Below are positions 28,678-36,484 of a stretch of 64,000 bases of DNA, one piece after another. Origin of the DNA: Rothia sp. P100 (lineage in GTDB: Bacteria; Actinomycetota; Actinomycetes; Actinomycetales; Micrococcaceae); assembly GCF_023712425.1 (NCBI RefSeq), contig NZ_JAMAYG010000004.1, forward strand, positions 310,001 to 374,000, given 5' to 3'. The notes under the pieces are model-generated. The model worked only from the letters and a program-made list of their open reading frames with translations. It searched no databases and was not told the DNA's origin. A program made the translations under genes and the position numbers. How positions within the stretch are numbered: position 1 is the stretch's first letter; the number at the start of each line of letters is the position of its first letter.

Positions 28678-28693
28678 TAGAACATAAGTACTA
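28678..28693. promoter_or_regulatory. SOS box 3
   Basis: TAGAACATAAGTACTA, a good dyad with TAGAAC on the left and GTACTA on the right. Confidence 0.55.
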
Positions 28694-28700
28694 GATTTTT

Positions 28701-28716
28701 TAGAACATTCATTCGA
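28701..28716. promoter_or_regulatory. SOS box 4
   Basis: TAGAACATTCATTCGA; the outer TAGAA/TTCGA arms fit the pattern. It lies 41 bases before the LysM gene start and could cover its promoter. Confidence 0.6.
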
Positions 28717-28757
28717 CCTTGGGTTGAATGTTTGAGCAGTCGTTAGGAGAAGGACAA

Positions 28758-29366
28758 ATGAGCGCTATCGCCCTACCGGATTTTATGGCTCCTGCTTCTT
28801 CCAAGAAGCCCCTCAACTCATTGCAGGCACAGGCTGACGCCCAGCGTTCACGAGCAAAAGCTAACTCGACTTTCACCACCCCCCAGTATCGAATTCGTAC
28901 CGTTGAGCCTGGAACTTTCAGACGCCACCAGGGTGCTCAAACTGCGGTAACACGACCGACCCAGCAGGGGCAGCTCCTCGCCCCAGTTTCTGCAGCACAG
29001 ACTTCTCAGGGGGTAAACCAACAGAAGAAGCGTGGTTTGCTAGGAGGAGCCGTGCGTTTAACACGTAAGGGTCGCTTGGTGTTCCGCGGCATCCCTGCGC
29101 TGACTCTTGCTGTCCTCATCGTGCTGGGAGCCTTGACTTTCATCAACCCGGGCGAAGCGAAGAGCTCAACCGGCGAAATGGCAACTCAGGTTAGTTCTAC
29201 TATGACGGTTATGCACGGTGACTCACTCTGGTCCATTGCCACAAAAGTTGGCCCGGGCCAGGACAATCGAGACGTCATTAACCACATTATGCAAATCAAT
29301 GATTTGAGCACTGCCCGGGTCGAGCCTGGCCAGGTGCTTGAGGTACCGGTCTACACTTCGAAATAA
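28758..29366 (+). CDS. LysM-domain membrane protein, SOS-linked (ChiZ/YneA/DivS type)
   Basis: 202 aa from ATG 28758, which has an excellent AGGAGAAGG ribosome site; an in-frame ATG at 28728 lacks one. A Gln/Ser/Pro-rich cytoplasmic N-terminus of about 110 residues is followed by one transmembrane helix (IPALTLAVLIVLGALTFI). A single extracytoplasmic C-terminal LysM follows (MTVMHGDSLWSIATKV...VEPGQVLEVPVY). In mycobacteria, corynebacteria and Bacillus the gene divergent from lexA encodes an SOS-induced division inhibitor; the first and last of these have LysM. Here position, domain and SOS boxes all agree, so a damage-induced brake on septation is a strong inference. Confidence 0.85.
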   Translation: MSAIALPDFMAPASSKKPLNSLQAQADAQRSRAKANSTFTTPQYRIRTVEPGTFRRHQGAQTAVTRPTQQGQLLAPVSAAQTSQGVNQQKKRGLLGGAVRLTRKGRLVFRGIPALTLAVLIVLGALTFINPGEAKSSTGEMATQVSSTMTVMHGDSLWSIATKVGPGQDNRDVINHIMQINDLSTARVEPGQVLEVPVYTSK

Positions 29367-29403
29367 AATGTTCGATATGAGCTAGCGCGGCTAGACTGGT
29401 GGG

Positions 29404-30513
29404 GTGACTAATTCTATGGACTCTCTCTCTGCCCTCCCTCTGCGCGATGATCTGCGGGGCCGTTCACCCTACGGTGCGCCCATGATTGATGTGCCCGTGA
29501 CTCTCAACGTCAATGAGAACACCCATCCCATGCCCGGTGAGGTTGTAGATGCGATTAGTCGCGATGTAGCTGCTGCAGCCCTCACGCTCAACCGCTACCC
29601 CGATCGCGAATTCTCATCGTTGCGCCAGGAATTAGCAAGCTACCTTGGTCACGGTCTGACCGCAGAGAATCTTTGGGCAGCAAATGGCTCCAACGAAATT
29701 CTGCAGCAAATCATGCAGGTCTTTGGCGGCCCCGGGCGAAGCGTCATGAGCTTTGTGCCCACCTACTCTATGTACCCCCTCCTCGCGGACGGCACCAACA
29801 CTACTTTTATTGCCGGCTACAGGGCTGAGGACTACTCCCTGTCCACCGAGTCGGCTCTTGCTCAGATTCAGGAGCATCGACCCAACATCGTCATCCTCTG
29901 CTCACCTAATAACCCCACCGGCACCGGTCTTGAGCTTGGCGTGATCGAGGCTGTCTATGAGACGGTGGCCGCTTATAACGGCATTGTAGTGGTCGATGAG
30001 GCCTACGCTGAATTCGCCCAAGACCGCTCCCGCAATGCTTTGACCCTACTCTCCGGGCGTCCCAACCTGATTGTTACCCGAACTATGAGCAAAGCCTTTG
30101 CCCTTGCAGGTGCTCGTCTTGGGTATTTCGCCGCAACTCCCGCAGTCTGTGACGCTGTCCGCCTCGTCCGTCTGCCCTACCATCTTTCGGCGGTCACCCA
30201 GGCGACGGCTGTAGCTGCGCTTCGCCACCGCCAGCAACTCCTGGCTAATGTTGATGATATTCGAGCACAGCGCGACCGCATCGTAGATCACCTGGCCGGC
30301 TTAGGGCTAAAGCCCGCCGTATCAGACTCAAACTTTGTCTTTTTTGGTGGGTTGAAGGATGAGAAAGCGGCTTGGCAATACTTGCTGGATGCCGGCGTTC
30401 TGGTACGTGATAACGGTATACCCGGCTACCTGCGCGTCACCGCCGGAACAGAGGCAGAAACCAGTGCATTCTTAGAGCATATGACGGCATACATCGAGAC
30501 ATTCGAGCGATAA
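29404..30513 (+). CDS. hisC: Histidinol-phosphate aminotransferase
   Basis: PLP enzyme converting imidazole-acetol phosphate to histidinol phosphate. 369 aa. Signatures: LNVNENTHPMPGEV, SNEILQQI, SPNNPTGTGL, VVDEAYAEFA, and the PLP lysine in TMSKAFALAGARLGY. GTG 29404 is the start, with a weak leader. It begins the hisC-hisB-hisH-small protein-priA run. hisD, commonly the first gene of this cluster, is absent here. Confidence 0.95.
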   Translation: MTNSMDSLSALPLRDDLRGRSPYGAPMIDVPVTLNVNENTHPMPGEVVDAISRDVAAAALTLNRYPDREFSSLRQELASYLGHGLTAENLWAANGSNEILQQIMQVFGGPGRSVMSFVPTYSMYPLLADGTNTTFIAGYRAEDYSLSTESALAQIQEHRPNIVILCSPNNPTGTGLELGVIEAVYETVAAYNGIVVVDEAYAEFAQDRSRNALTLLSGRPNLIVTRTMSKAFALAGARLGYFAATPAVCDAVRLVRLPYHLSAVTQATAVAALRHRQQLLANVDDIRAQRDRIVDHLAGLGLKPAVSDSNFVFFGGLKDEKAAWQYLLDAGVLVRDNGIPGYLRVTAGTEAETSAFLEHMTAYIETFER

Positions 30514-30546
30514 TTTTTCTTGACCACACCATACATTGAGGTAGAC

Positions 30547-31179
30547 ATGGCAGTACCCCACCAAACATCAACTGGGCTAGGCCCCCGCATTGCAAAGATG
30601 GAGCGCAAGACCAGTGAATCATCGGTCAGCGTCGAGATCAATCTGGACGGTACCGGAGTGTCAGACATCGACACCGGCGTACCCTTCTATGACCACATGC
30701 TGACCGCACTTTCTAAGCACTCACTCATTGATATGACGATCAAGTGCTCGGGGGATACCCACATTGATGTGCACCATACCGTTGAAGACACCGGGATCGT
30801 GCTGGGCGAGGTTCTACGTCAGGCCCTGGGTGATAAGGCCGGTATTCGCCGCTTTGGTACCGCAACGGTGCCCCTAGATGAAGCGCTGGCGTCGGCAGTC
30901 GTTGATATTTCAGGGCGCCCCTATCTGGTGCACACCGGTGAACCTGCCGGCTTCGAGTTCCACCTTATCGGCGGGCACTTTACTGGTTCGATGGTGCGCC
31001 ATGTATTTGAAGCTTTTGCGTACCATGCCGGTATTTGCCTTCACATTACCTTGTTGGGTGGCCGCGATCCCCACCATATTGCTGAAGCTGAGTTCAAGGC
31101 ACTGGCACGGGCCCTGCGTCAGGCAGTAGAACCAGATCCCCGTCACGCAGGTATTCCTTCCACTAAGGGAGCACTCTAA
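30547..31179 (+). CDS. hisB: Imidazoleglycerol-phosphate dehydratase
   Basis: Manganese enzyme of histidine synthesis. 210 aa from ATG 30547, which has GAGG six bases upstream; a TTG at 30520 is less likely. Motifs: [39 protein letters not shown], and HIGGH-like [20 protein letters not shown] with AGICLHI. It is the monofunctional form without the phosphatase domain. The stop is directly followed by the hisH ATG. Confidence 0.96.
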   Translation: MAVPHQTSTGLGPRIAKMERKTSESSVSVEINLDGTGVSDIDTGVPFYDHMLTALSKHSLIDMTIKCSGDTHIDVHHTVEDTGIVLGEVLRQALGDKAGIRRFGTATVPLDEALASAVVDISGRPYLVHTGEPAGFEFHLIGGHFTGSMVRHVFEAFAYHAGICLHITLLGGRDPHHIAEAEFKALARALRQAVEPDPRHAGIPSTKGAL

Positions 31180-31860
31180 ATGGCAGAGCCCCAGCAGAAA
31201 CCTTTAGTTGTCGTTCTGGATTACGGCGCGGGAAACGTCCGTTCAGCGGTTCGTGCCCTTGAAGAAGCCGGAGCAGAAGTGCTCCTGTCACGTCGCGAGG
31301 CTGATGTGCTGGGTGCTGATGGTCTGGTAGTGCCCGGGGTAGGTGCCTTCCAGGCGGTGATGGACGGTCTGAAGCAAGCAGATGCTATCCGTATGATCGG
31401 ACGTCGCGTGGCCGGTGGGCGCCCCGTTCTGGGGATCTGCGTTGGCCTTCAGGTGATGTTTGAGCACGGCGTTGAACACGGCATTGACACCGAAGGTTTG
31501 GGTGAGTGGCCTGGAACCGTCGAAAAGCTACAAGCTGATGTGGTACCTCACATGGGCTGGAATACGGTGCGCCCGCCGGCTGGCTCCCGCCTCTTTGCGG
31601 GGATTGAAGAGGAGCGCTTCTATTTCGTGCACTCCTACGGCGTGCAGAGCTGGGACTTTGATCAGAACATCGAATCTATGGTGCCCCCTCAGGTCACATG
31701 GTCCCATCACGGCACTGACTTCATCGCCGCCGTTGAAAATGGACCTTTATCGGCTACCCAATTCCACCCCGAAAAATCAGGGGAAGCTGGCTTGAAACTC
31801 TTGCGCAATTGGCTGAACACATTGCCCGTGACCGGCCGTATCTCAGTGCAGGAGGACTAA
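31180..31860 (+). CDS. hisH: Imidazole glycerol phosphate synthase, glutaminase subunit
   Basis: Class I glutamine amidotransferase feeding ammonia to HisF. 226 aa. The nucleophile Cys is in [11 protein letters not shown] (Val replaces the usual Leu), and the His/Glu pair is in [16 protein letters not shown] 31180 abuts the hisB stop; GGAGCAC precedes it. The cyclase partner hisF is not in this window. Confidence 0.95.
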   Translation: MAEPQQKPLVVVLDYGAGNVRSAVRALEEAGAEVLLSRREADVLGADGLVVPGVGAFQAVMDGLKQADAIRMIGRRVAGGRPVLGICVGLQVMFEHGVEHGIDTEGLGEWPGTVEKLQADVVPHMGWNTVRPPAGSRLFAGIEEERFYFVHSYGVQSWDFDQNIESMVPPQVTWSHHGTDFIAAVENGPLSATQFHPEKSGEAGLKLLRNWLNTLPVTGRISVQED

Positions 31861-32031
31861 ATGTCCGCTTCTACTTCAGGCCTACTGCTGATGACCATTG
31901 GCATGATGTTCGTAGGCGGCGCTTATTCTTTTTATCGACAGAAAATTACTTGGATAGCCCAGCTTATTTTGCTGCTGGTGGGGCTCGGCTTCGCTGGCTA
32001 TGGCCTCTACATTGTGCTCAACTACGGGTAA
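31861..32031 (+). CDS. Small two-helix membrane protein in the his operon (56 aa)
   Basis: ATG 31861 directly abuts the hisH stop and has a strong GGAGGA ribosome site inside the hisH 3' end. The 56-aa product has two hydrophobic helices (about residues 7-23 and 32-52) separated by a short basic turn (YRQKITW), and it ends VLNYG. I do not recognise a named family. Both its tight spacing and strong ribosome site show it is a translated part of the hisC-B-H-priA operon. Role unknown. Confidence 0.8.
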   Translation: MSASTSGLLLMTIGMMFVGGAYSFYRQKITWIAQLILLLVGLGFAGYGLYIVLNYG

Positions 32032-32055
32032 AAAACCTCATTTTTAGGAGAAACT

Positions 32056-32787
32056 ATGACTGAACGACTTGAACTATTGCCCGCAGTAGATGTTGCTGAC
32101 GGTCAGGCTGTGCGTCTGGTCCAGGGTGAGGCTGGCTCTGAAACCAGCTATGGTAGCCCGCTTGAAGCGGCTCTTGAATGGCAGAATGCCGGCGCTGAAT
32201 GGTTGCACCTCGTTGACCTGGATGCCGCGTTTGGTCGCGGCGATAACATTGATATTCTGACTGAAGTAGCTCAGGAGCTGACCATCAAGATTGAGATGTC
32301 TGGTGGTATCCGCGACGATGCTTCTTTGGAACGCGCGCTTTCCCTCAACCCTGCCCGCATCAACTTGGGCACCGCCGCACTGGAAAACCCTGAATGGACC
32401 CGTAAAGTTATCGCTGAACACGGGGATGTCATCGCTGTTGGGCTGGATGTCCGCGGGGATATTCTTGCTGCTCGCGGCTGGACTCAAGAGGGCGGCAACC
32501 TCTGGGAGGTACTGGACCGCCTGAACGAGGACGGCTGTGCCCGCTACGTGGTCACCGACGTCACCAAGGACGGCACCCTGCAGGGCCCTAACCTGGAGCT
32601 GCTACGCAAGGTTGCTGAGCGAACCGACAAGCCGGTAGTTGCCTCCGGGGGTATCGCCACCCTCGATGACATTGCCGCTCTGCGCACTATGGTTCCCCAC
32701 GGCGTTGAAGGTGCCATTACAGGTAAAGCCCTCTACGCAGGTAAGTTCACCCTGCAGCAGGCACTTGATGTAGCAGGCCGTCCCTAA
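32056..32787 (+). CDS. priA: Phosphoribosyl isomerase A (HisA/TrpF-type)
   Basis: 243-aa (beta-alpha)8 barrel isomerising ProFAR in histidine synthesis; actinobacterial PriA also performs the TrpF step of tryptophan synthesis. The first catalytic Asp is in [23 protein letters not shown]-type sequence, and the second in [30 protein letters not shown] and [11 protein letters not shown] are the phosphate sites. The Arg-rich VRLVQGEAG loop supports PriA over single-function HisA; whether TrpF activity remains needs a check for a separate trpF. AGGAG precedes ATG 32056. The TAATG stop/start is shared with the next gene. Confidence 0.93.
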   Translation: MTERLELLPAVDVADGQAVRLVQGEAGSETSYGSPLEAALEWQNAGAEWLHLVDLDAAFGRGDNIDILTEVAQELTIKIEMSGGIRDDASLERALSLNPARINLGTAALENPEWTRKVIAEHGDVIAVGLDVRGDILAARGWTQEGGNLWEVLDRLNEDGCARYVVTDVTKDGTLQGPNLELLRKVAERTDKPVVASGGIATLDDIAALRTMVPHGVEGAITGKALYAGKFTLQQALDVAGRP

Positions 32788-33701
32788 TGGCCGACTTCTC
32801 GGACCGAGTGCACCGTGCTCACACCCACGGGCACGGTGGGGGAGGTGAAGACCAGCGGAATCTGCCTACCCACATCGCCGCGCAATTGGCCAGTGCCGGG
32901 CAGAAAACTGATACCGGCGGGCAGCCTTGGGAAGGGCGAAACCTTGCTGAGGGTACCAGCCACACTCACCAGTACCCGGGCGATCAGGGCACGACGGACC
33001 CGGCTCTGCAAGAGGTGTTTGACGCTTTTGTTGCTGGTGAGATTGATGAAGCTGCTGTGGTCGATGCCTTGCGCAATGTGCGTATTTTCGCCCCGGTCGT
33101 TGCCCAGCTTTCCCAGGCAGAAATTACCGAAGCTGGGTTAGTCTCGGATAAAGAATCAGATATGGCTCTGGTCAGCATTCAGGCACCGGACGGTCGTAAG
33201 GCCTTGCCAATCTTCACGGCGGTCGATGCTTTGACTGGCTGGCACGATTTGGCTCGCCCGGTGGCCGCTGACATGCGTAAAACCGCTCTCTCAGCGGTGG
33301 AAGATAATAACCAGCTCATCGTTATCAATCCCGGTCAAAACCTGACCTTTGTACTGCGCCGCCCGGCCTTCTGGGCCATTGCTAAAGGTCAAGAATGGGT
33401 GCCCTCCTACCGCAACTCGCAGGTAGCCCAGGCACTCCAAGACATTGCCGCCCCCATCTCAGCAGTGACTGCTGTCGAGGCTGCCCCGGGGCAGGGCGTC
33501 TATAGCCGTACAGCAGACGGCATTGTGCTGGCAGGCGGCGGTCACGGGCCTGAACTAAAAATTACACTGCGCTTAGCACTCGGTCTTACACAAGATCAGC
33601 TTAACCACACTGTGCAGACCTTTCAGCAGGGACTGGCCATTAACCCGGTTATCTCGGAGCTGGTTGATTCCGTGCAGATCTCCCTAGCGTCTGCCTCATA
33701 G
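32787..33701 (+). CDS. SseB family protein
   Basis: 304 aa, coupled to priA by a TAATG overlap. A disordered Gly/His-rich N-terminus (AHTHGHGGGGEDQRN) of about 70 residues is followed by an SseB-like alpha/beta domain. That domain includes ALQEVFDAFVAGEIDEAAVVDALRNVRIFAPVV, ALPIFTAVDALTGWHDLARPVAADM and LIVINPGQNLTFVLRRPAFWAI. The family was named for a Salmonella sequence but is widespread and of unknown function; it commonly follows priA in Micrococcales. No secretion link is implied. Confidence 0.8.
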   Translation: MADFSDRVHRAHTHGHGGGGEDQRNLPTHIAAQLASAGQKTDTGGQPWEGRNLAEGTSHTHQYPGDQGTTDPALQEVFDAFVAGEIDEAAVVDALRNVRIFAPVVAQLSQAEITEAGLVSDKESDMALVSIQAPDGRKALPIFTAVDALTGWHDLARPVAADMRKTALSAVEDNNQLIVINPGQNLTFVLRRPAFWAIAKGQEWVPSYRNSQVAQALQDIAAPISAVTAVEAAPGQGVYSRTADGIVLAGGGHGPELKITLRLALGLTQDQLNHTVQTFQQGLAINPVISELVDSVQISLASAS

Positions 33702-33865
33702 AGAGGGTTGAAAGGGCGCCATCGGCACTAGCTATACAGAGCAAAAGCGGGTACCCCTTCGTCGACTGACACTCTCGCAGGCTCGCACGCGATGCGCGCC
33801 AGCTCGGACCAGTCGATTTCTGGGATGCCCGTCTTTGCTCTTCTACGCGGGGCCGTAAGGTCCTT

Positions 33866-34285
33866 TTAGAAGACGGGGCCGGTGAACTTTTCGCCCGGGC
33901 CCTGACCTGGCTTGTCGGGGAAGGCTGAGGCTTCGCGGAAGGCCAGCTGGAGGGAGCGCAGACCGTCGCGCAGGGGCGCAGCGTGCTGTGAGCCAATTTC
34001 GGGCGCCGCCGCGGTGACGAAACCTGCAAGGGCAGTGATCAGTTTGCGAGCTTCGTCCAGGTCTTTGAGGTCAGCTGCGTTTTCTTCTGCACCTAGCCCG
34101 CATTTGACCGCGGCGGCACTCATCAGGTGGACGGCGGCGGTGGTGATGACCTCAACTGCTGGCACCTCGGCGATATCCCGCATCTGGGCGTTGACTTCTT
34201 CGAGTTGCTCAGCGGTCACACCTTCTGGGAGCTGGGTTTCATCGGGCTGCTGGTCTTCAAAACGGTAGGTAGATTCGTTACTCAT
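33866..34285 (-). CDS. DUF1844 family protein
   Basis: 139 aa. The core VITTAAVHLMSAAAVKCGLG...DLDEARKLITALAGFVTAA...LRDGLRSLQLAFREAS is the DUF1844 pattern; the N-terminus is acidic and disordered. The gene usually sits upstream of infC in actinobacteria, as here, and points away from it. No function is established. The stretch 33702-33865 between it and sseB has no supported gene. Confidence 0.85.
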   Translation of the reverse strand: MSNESTYRFEDQQPDETQLPEGVTAEQLEEVNAQMRDIAEVPAVEVITTAAVHLMSAAAVKCGLGAEENAADLKDLDEARKLITALAGFVTAAAPEIGSQHAAPLRDGLRSLQLAFREASAFPDKPGQGPGEKFTGPVF

Positions 34286-34382
34286 GGTTACTAGAATCTC
34301 ACATAGGTTGCAACCGGTGTGAATCGCTGGTCACACTCTGGCATTTTATTGCCTATTAATCCTTGAAAGTGGTCTTTAAGTC

Positions 34383-34411
34383 TTGATAAATAGGGCCAAA
34401 GCACGTAGAGT
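34383..34411 (+). promoter_or_regulatory. infC operon promoter
   Basis: TTGATA (34383-34388), 17-base spacer, TAGAGT (34406-34411): a good housekeeping promoter. It predicts a leader of about 200 bases before infC. Confidence 0.7.
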
Positions 34412-34529
34412 TCTAAGGTGTTTGCAAGCGGAACGTTTTAGTTCCCACCCGCATCAGCTCTAGCGTTGACGGGTTATGGCCTTAAGGTCGCAGTGTTTTG
34501 CTGCGTGCAGTTTAGGTTAAGGGTTACAG

Positions 34530-34564
34530 GCCTCCGTTTGCTTTACCACAACGGGGGCTTTTTT
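34530..34564 (+). terminator. Attenuator-like terminator in the infC leader
   Basis: GCCTCCGTT (34530-34538) pairs with AACGGGGGC (34550-34558) with one G-T pair, followed by TTTTTT. It lies between the promoter and infC, so it is expected to be conditional. Confidence 0.75.
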
Positions 34565-34617
34565 AGTCCCCGAGAGAAATTCACGGGTATAACCCTACAA
34601 GCAACAGGAGCTTAGTC

Positions 34618-35268
34618 ATTAGCGATCCCCGCATCAACGACCGTATTCGCGTTCCGGAAGTCCGTCTCGTCGGCCCCGGTGGTGAACAGGTCGGTATTGT
34701 CCGTGTAGAAGATGCACTGCGTCTTGCTCAGGAATCCGATCTCGACCTGGTTGAGGTTGCCCCTAACGCTAAGCCGCCCGTGTGCAAGTTGATGGACTTC
34801 GGCAAGTACAAGTACGAAGCCGCTGTTAAGGCTCGTGAATCTCGCAAGAAGCAGGTTAACGCCTCGCTGAAGGAAATCCGTTTCCGCCTCAAAATTGACA
34901 CCCATGACTACGAAACCAAGGTAGGGCACGCACGTCGTTTCCTTGCCGGTGGTGACAAAGTCAAGGCTATGATTCAGTTCCGTGGTCGTGAACAGCAGCG
35001 CCCCGAGATGGGTGTGCGTTTGCTCGAGCGCATGGCGAATGACCTGGTTGAGGTGAGCTCGATTGAATCGAAGCCTCGCGTTGACGGTCGTAACATGGTG
35101 ATGGTTCTTGCCCCGCTGCGCGGCAAGCAGGATGTTCGCCGTGACGCCCAGCAGGAGAGCAGCCGCAAGGGTCGCGAACGCGTTAACACCACTGAGGCAA
35201 CCCCTGTAACTAACTCGCTGGCAGATGCAATGCCCGCTGAGCTCAAGGCGCAGGCGTCAGTCGAATAA
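34618..35268 (+). CDS. infC: Translation initiation factor IF-3, ATT start
   Basis: IF-3 keeps 30S subunits free and proofreads the start codon. 216 aa from ATT 34618, with AGGAG ending 7 bases upstream. The N-terminus reads [19 protein letters not shown], the exact family N-terminus, so a start at the internal ATG-less codons further on (e.g. at 34780) would delete the IF-3 N domain. The C domain contains [33 protein letters not shown]. Rare ATT/ATC starts in infC allow autoregulation, since IF-3 rejects them. The C-terminal about 40 residues form a variable tail. Confidence 0.95.
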   Translation: MSDPRINDRIRVPEVRLVGPGGEQVGIVRVEDALRLAQESDLDLVEVAPNAKPPVCKLMDFGKYKYEAAVKARESRKKQVNASLKEIRFRLKIDTHDYETKVGHARRFLAGGDKVKAMIQFRGREQQRPEMGVRLLERMANDLVEVSSIESKPRVDGRNMVMVLAPLRGKQDVRRDAQQESSRKGRERVNTTEATPVTNSLADAMPAELKAQASVE

Positions 35269-35481
35269 GGAACTGGTTAGACTACCGGCCCCGCATGCAA
35301 CATGTGCGGTGCAAGGTCAAAGATTTACGCATAATCCCGCCGTCCCCCACGGTCAGGTGGTTGATGCAGCGTGAAAACCAAACCCCTTTCATAGACGAAC
35401 CCACTACAGCGGTGTTCGTTTAGTGTAGAGTTCCTCATCGCCCGAGAGGGCGGGAGGGTAGAACGTAAGGAGAATCGGCTC

Positions 35482-35676
35482 ATGCCGAAGCAGAAGACCC
35501 ACTCTGGTGCAAAAAAGCGCTTCAAGCTCACCGGTACCGGCAAGGTTAAGCGCCAGCAGGCCAACCGCCGTCACTACCTTGAGCACAAGTCATCACGCGT
35601 GACCCGCCGTCTGGCATCTGACCAGATCGTTGAAGGCGGTCAGGCCAAGGTCATCAAGAAGATGCTCGGTAAATAA
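35482..35676 (+). CDS. rpmI: 50S ribosomal protein L35
   Basis: 64 aa, strongly basic, with the L35 signature [27 protein letters not shown] 35482 follows GTAAGGAGAATCGGCTC. The 213-base gap after infC has short dyads (CCGCATG/CATGTGCGG near 35301) and no gene. Second gene of infC-rpmI-rplT. Confidence 0.98.
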   Translation: MPKQKTHSGAKKRFKLTGTGKVKRQQANRRHYLEHKSSRVTRRLASDQIVEGGQAKVIKKMLGK

Positions 35677-35798
35677 AACCGTCTTCTTTTTGAAGCTCTG
35701 ACCTCAGAGACATGAGGTCGCACCAAAGTAGATAATTATTTCTCTCCTGCGCAACGCTAGATTATTGGTTGCCAGGACATAGATGTTAGGAGACACAC

Positions 35799-36182
35799 GT
35801 GGCACGTGTGAAGCGCGCGGTTAACGCGCACAAGAAGCGCCGAGTAGTCCTTGAACGCGCATCCGGCTACCGTGGCCAGCGTTCACGCCTTTACCGTAAG
35901 GCTAAAGAGCAGGTCATTCACTCACTGGTTTACAGCTACGACCACCGTCGTAAGAAGAAGGGCGACTTCCGTCGTCTCTGGATTCAGCGTATCAACGCAG
36001 CTGCCCGTGCAGAAGGCCTGACTTACAACCGTTTCATCCAGGGCCTGAAGGCTGCTGAGGTTGAAGTTGATCGCCGTATGCTGGCTGAGCTGGCTGTCAA
36101 CGAGCCCGCTGCTTTCTCAGCACTGGTTCAGGTTGCTAAAGATAACCTGCCTGAGGACACCTCAGCTCCCAAGGCTGCCTAA
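35799..36182 (+). CDS. rplT: 50S ribosomal protein L20
   Basis: 127 aa, early 50S assembly protein and, in other bacteria, translational autoregulator of this operon. N-terminus [37 protein letters not shown] is diagnostic. The start is GTG 35799 with TTAGGAG; the codon lies inside the dyad ACACGTG-G-CACGTGT (35795-35809). A strong terminator follows. Confidence 0.98.
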   Translation: MARVKRAVNAHKKRRVVLERASGYRGQRSRLYRKAKEQVIHSLVYSYDHRRKKKGDFRRLWIQRINAAARAEGLTYNRFIQGLKAAEVEVDRRMLAELAVNEPAAFSALVQVAKDNLPEDTSAPKAA

Positions 36183-36205
36183 GCTCTAGCTTTCTCAGCT
36201 GATCA

Positions 36206-36247
36206 GGACGCCGCTGCTCCCCGTTTGGGGAGTGGCGGCGTCCTTTT
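36206..36247 (+). terminator. Terminator of the infC-rpmI-rplT operon
   Basis: GGACGCCGC-tg-CTCCCC (from 36206) pairs with GGGGAG-tg-GCGGCGTCC (to 36243), then TTTTG. Confidence 0.92.
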
Positions 36248-36484
36248 GTGTGCCAGTCAGAAATACTTGAACGAAGGAAGGAAAGATGGCATCTTACAAC
36301 TGATCCTCTGACGGCCTCGTGCCAAGCGCTCGCCCGTACTTCACGCCAGCCCCGACCAGCTAGCGGACATACCCCTCATCCTCACCTGTAGTTGGCTTAC
36401 CCACTACCCCCTAACCTTCTGCCATCGCTCGGTCTTTGCGCCCTTGCCCACACCTGGCTGCTTGGCCGGGGCGGGCGTGAGACA
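36248..36484 (+). other. Intergenic region between rplT and trmH
   Basis: No supported gene. A strong purine-rich ribosome-site-like run (GAAGGAAGGAAAG) stands before a five-codon ORF at 36286-36303 (MASYN). The rest is C-rich and unstructured. Confidence 0.4.

Larger units (their letters stand above)
34286..34617 (+). other. infC promoter and structured leader region
   Basis: There is no protein gene. The region holds the infC promoter, a hairpin GGAAC/GTTCC near 34431-34446, a stem formed by CCTTAA (34480-34485) and TTAAGG (34517-34522) enclosing a CGCAG/CTGCG hairpin, a terminator-like hairpin at 34530-34564, and the infC ribosome site. Confidence 0.7.

Noticed and set aside
33702-33865. 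Possible decayed gene between sseB and the DUF1844 gene (plus-strand stretch reading RRLARDARQLGPVDFWDAR)
   Set aside because: It has no start codon, is preceded by a stop, and runs into the antisense of the DUF1844 gene; too short to support without a database match.
36286-36303. Five-codon ORF (MASYN) after a very strong ribosome-site-like run
   Set aside because: Could be chance; no downstream gene is close enough for leader-peptide control and no terminator follows it.
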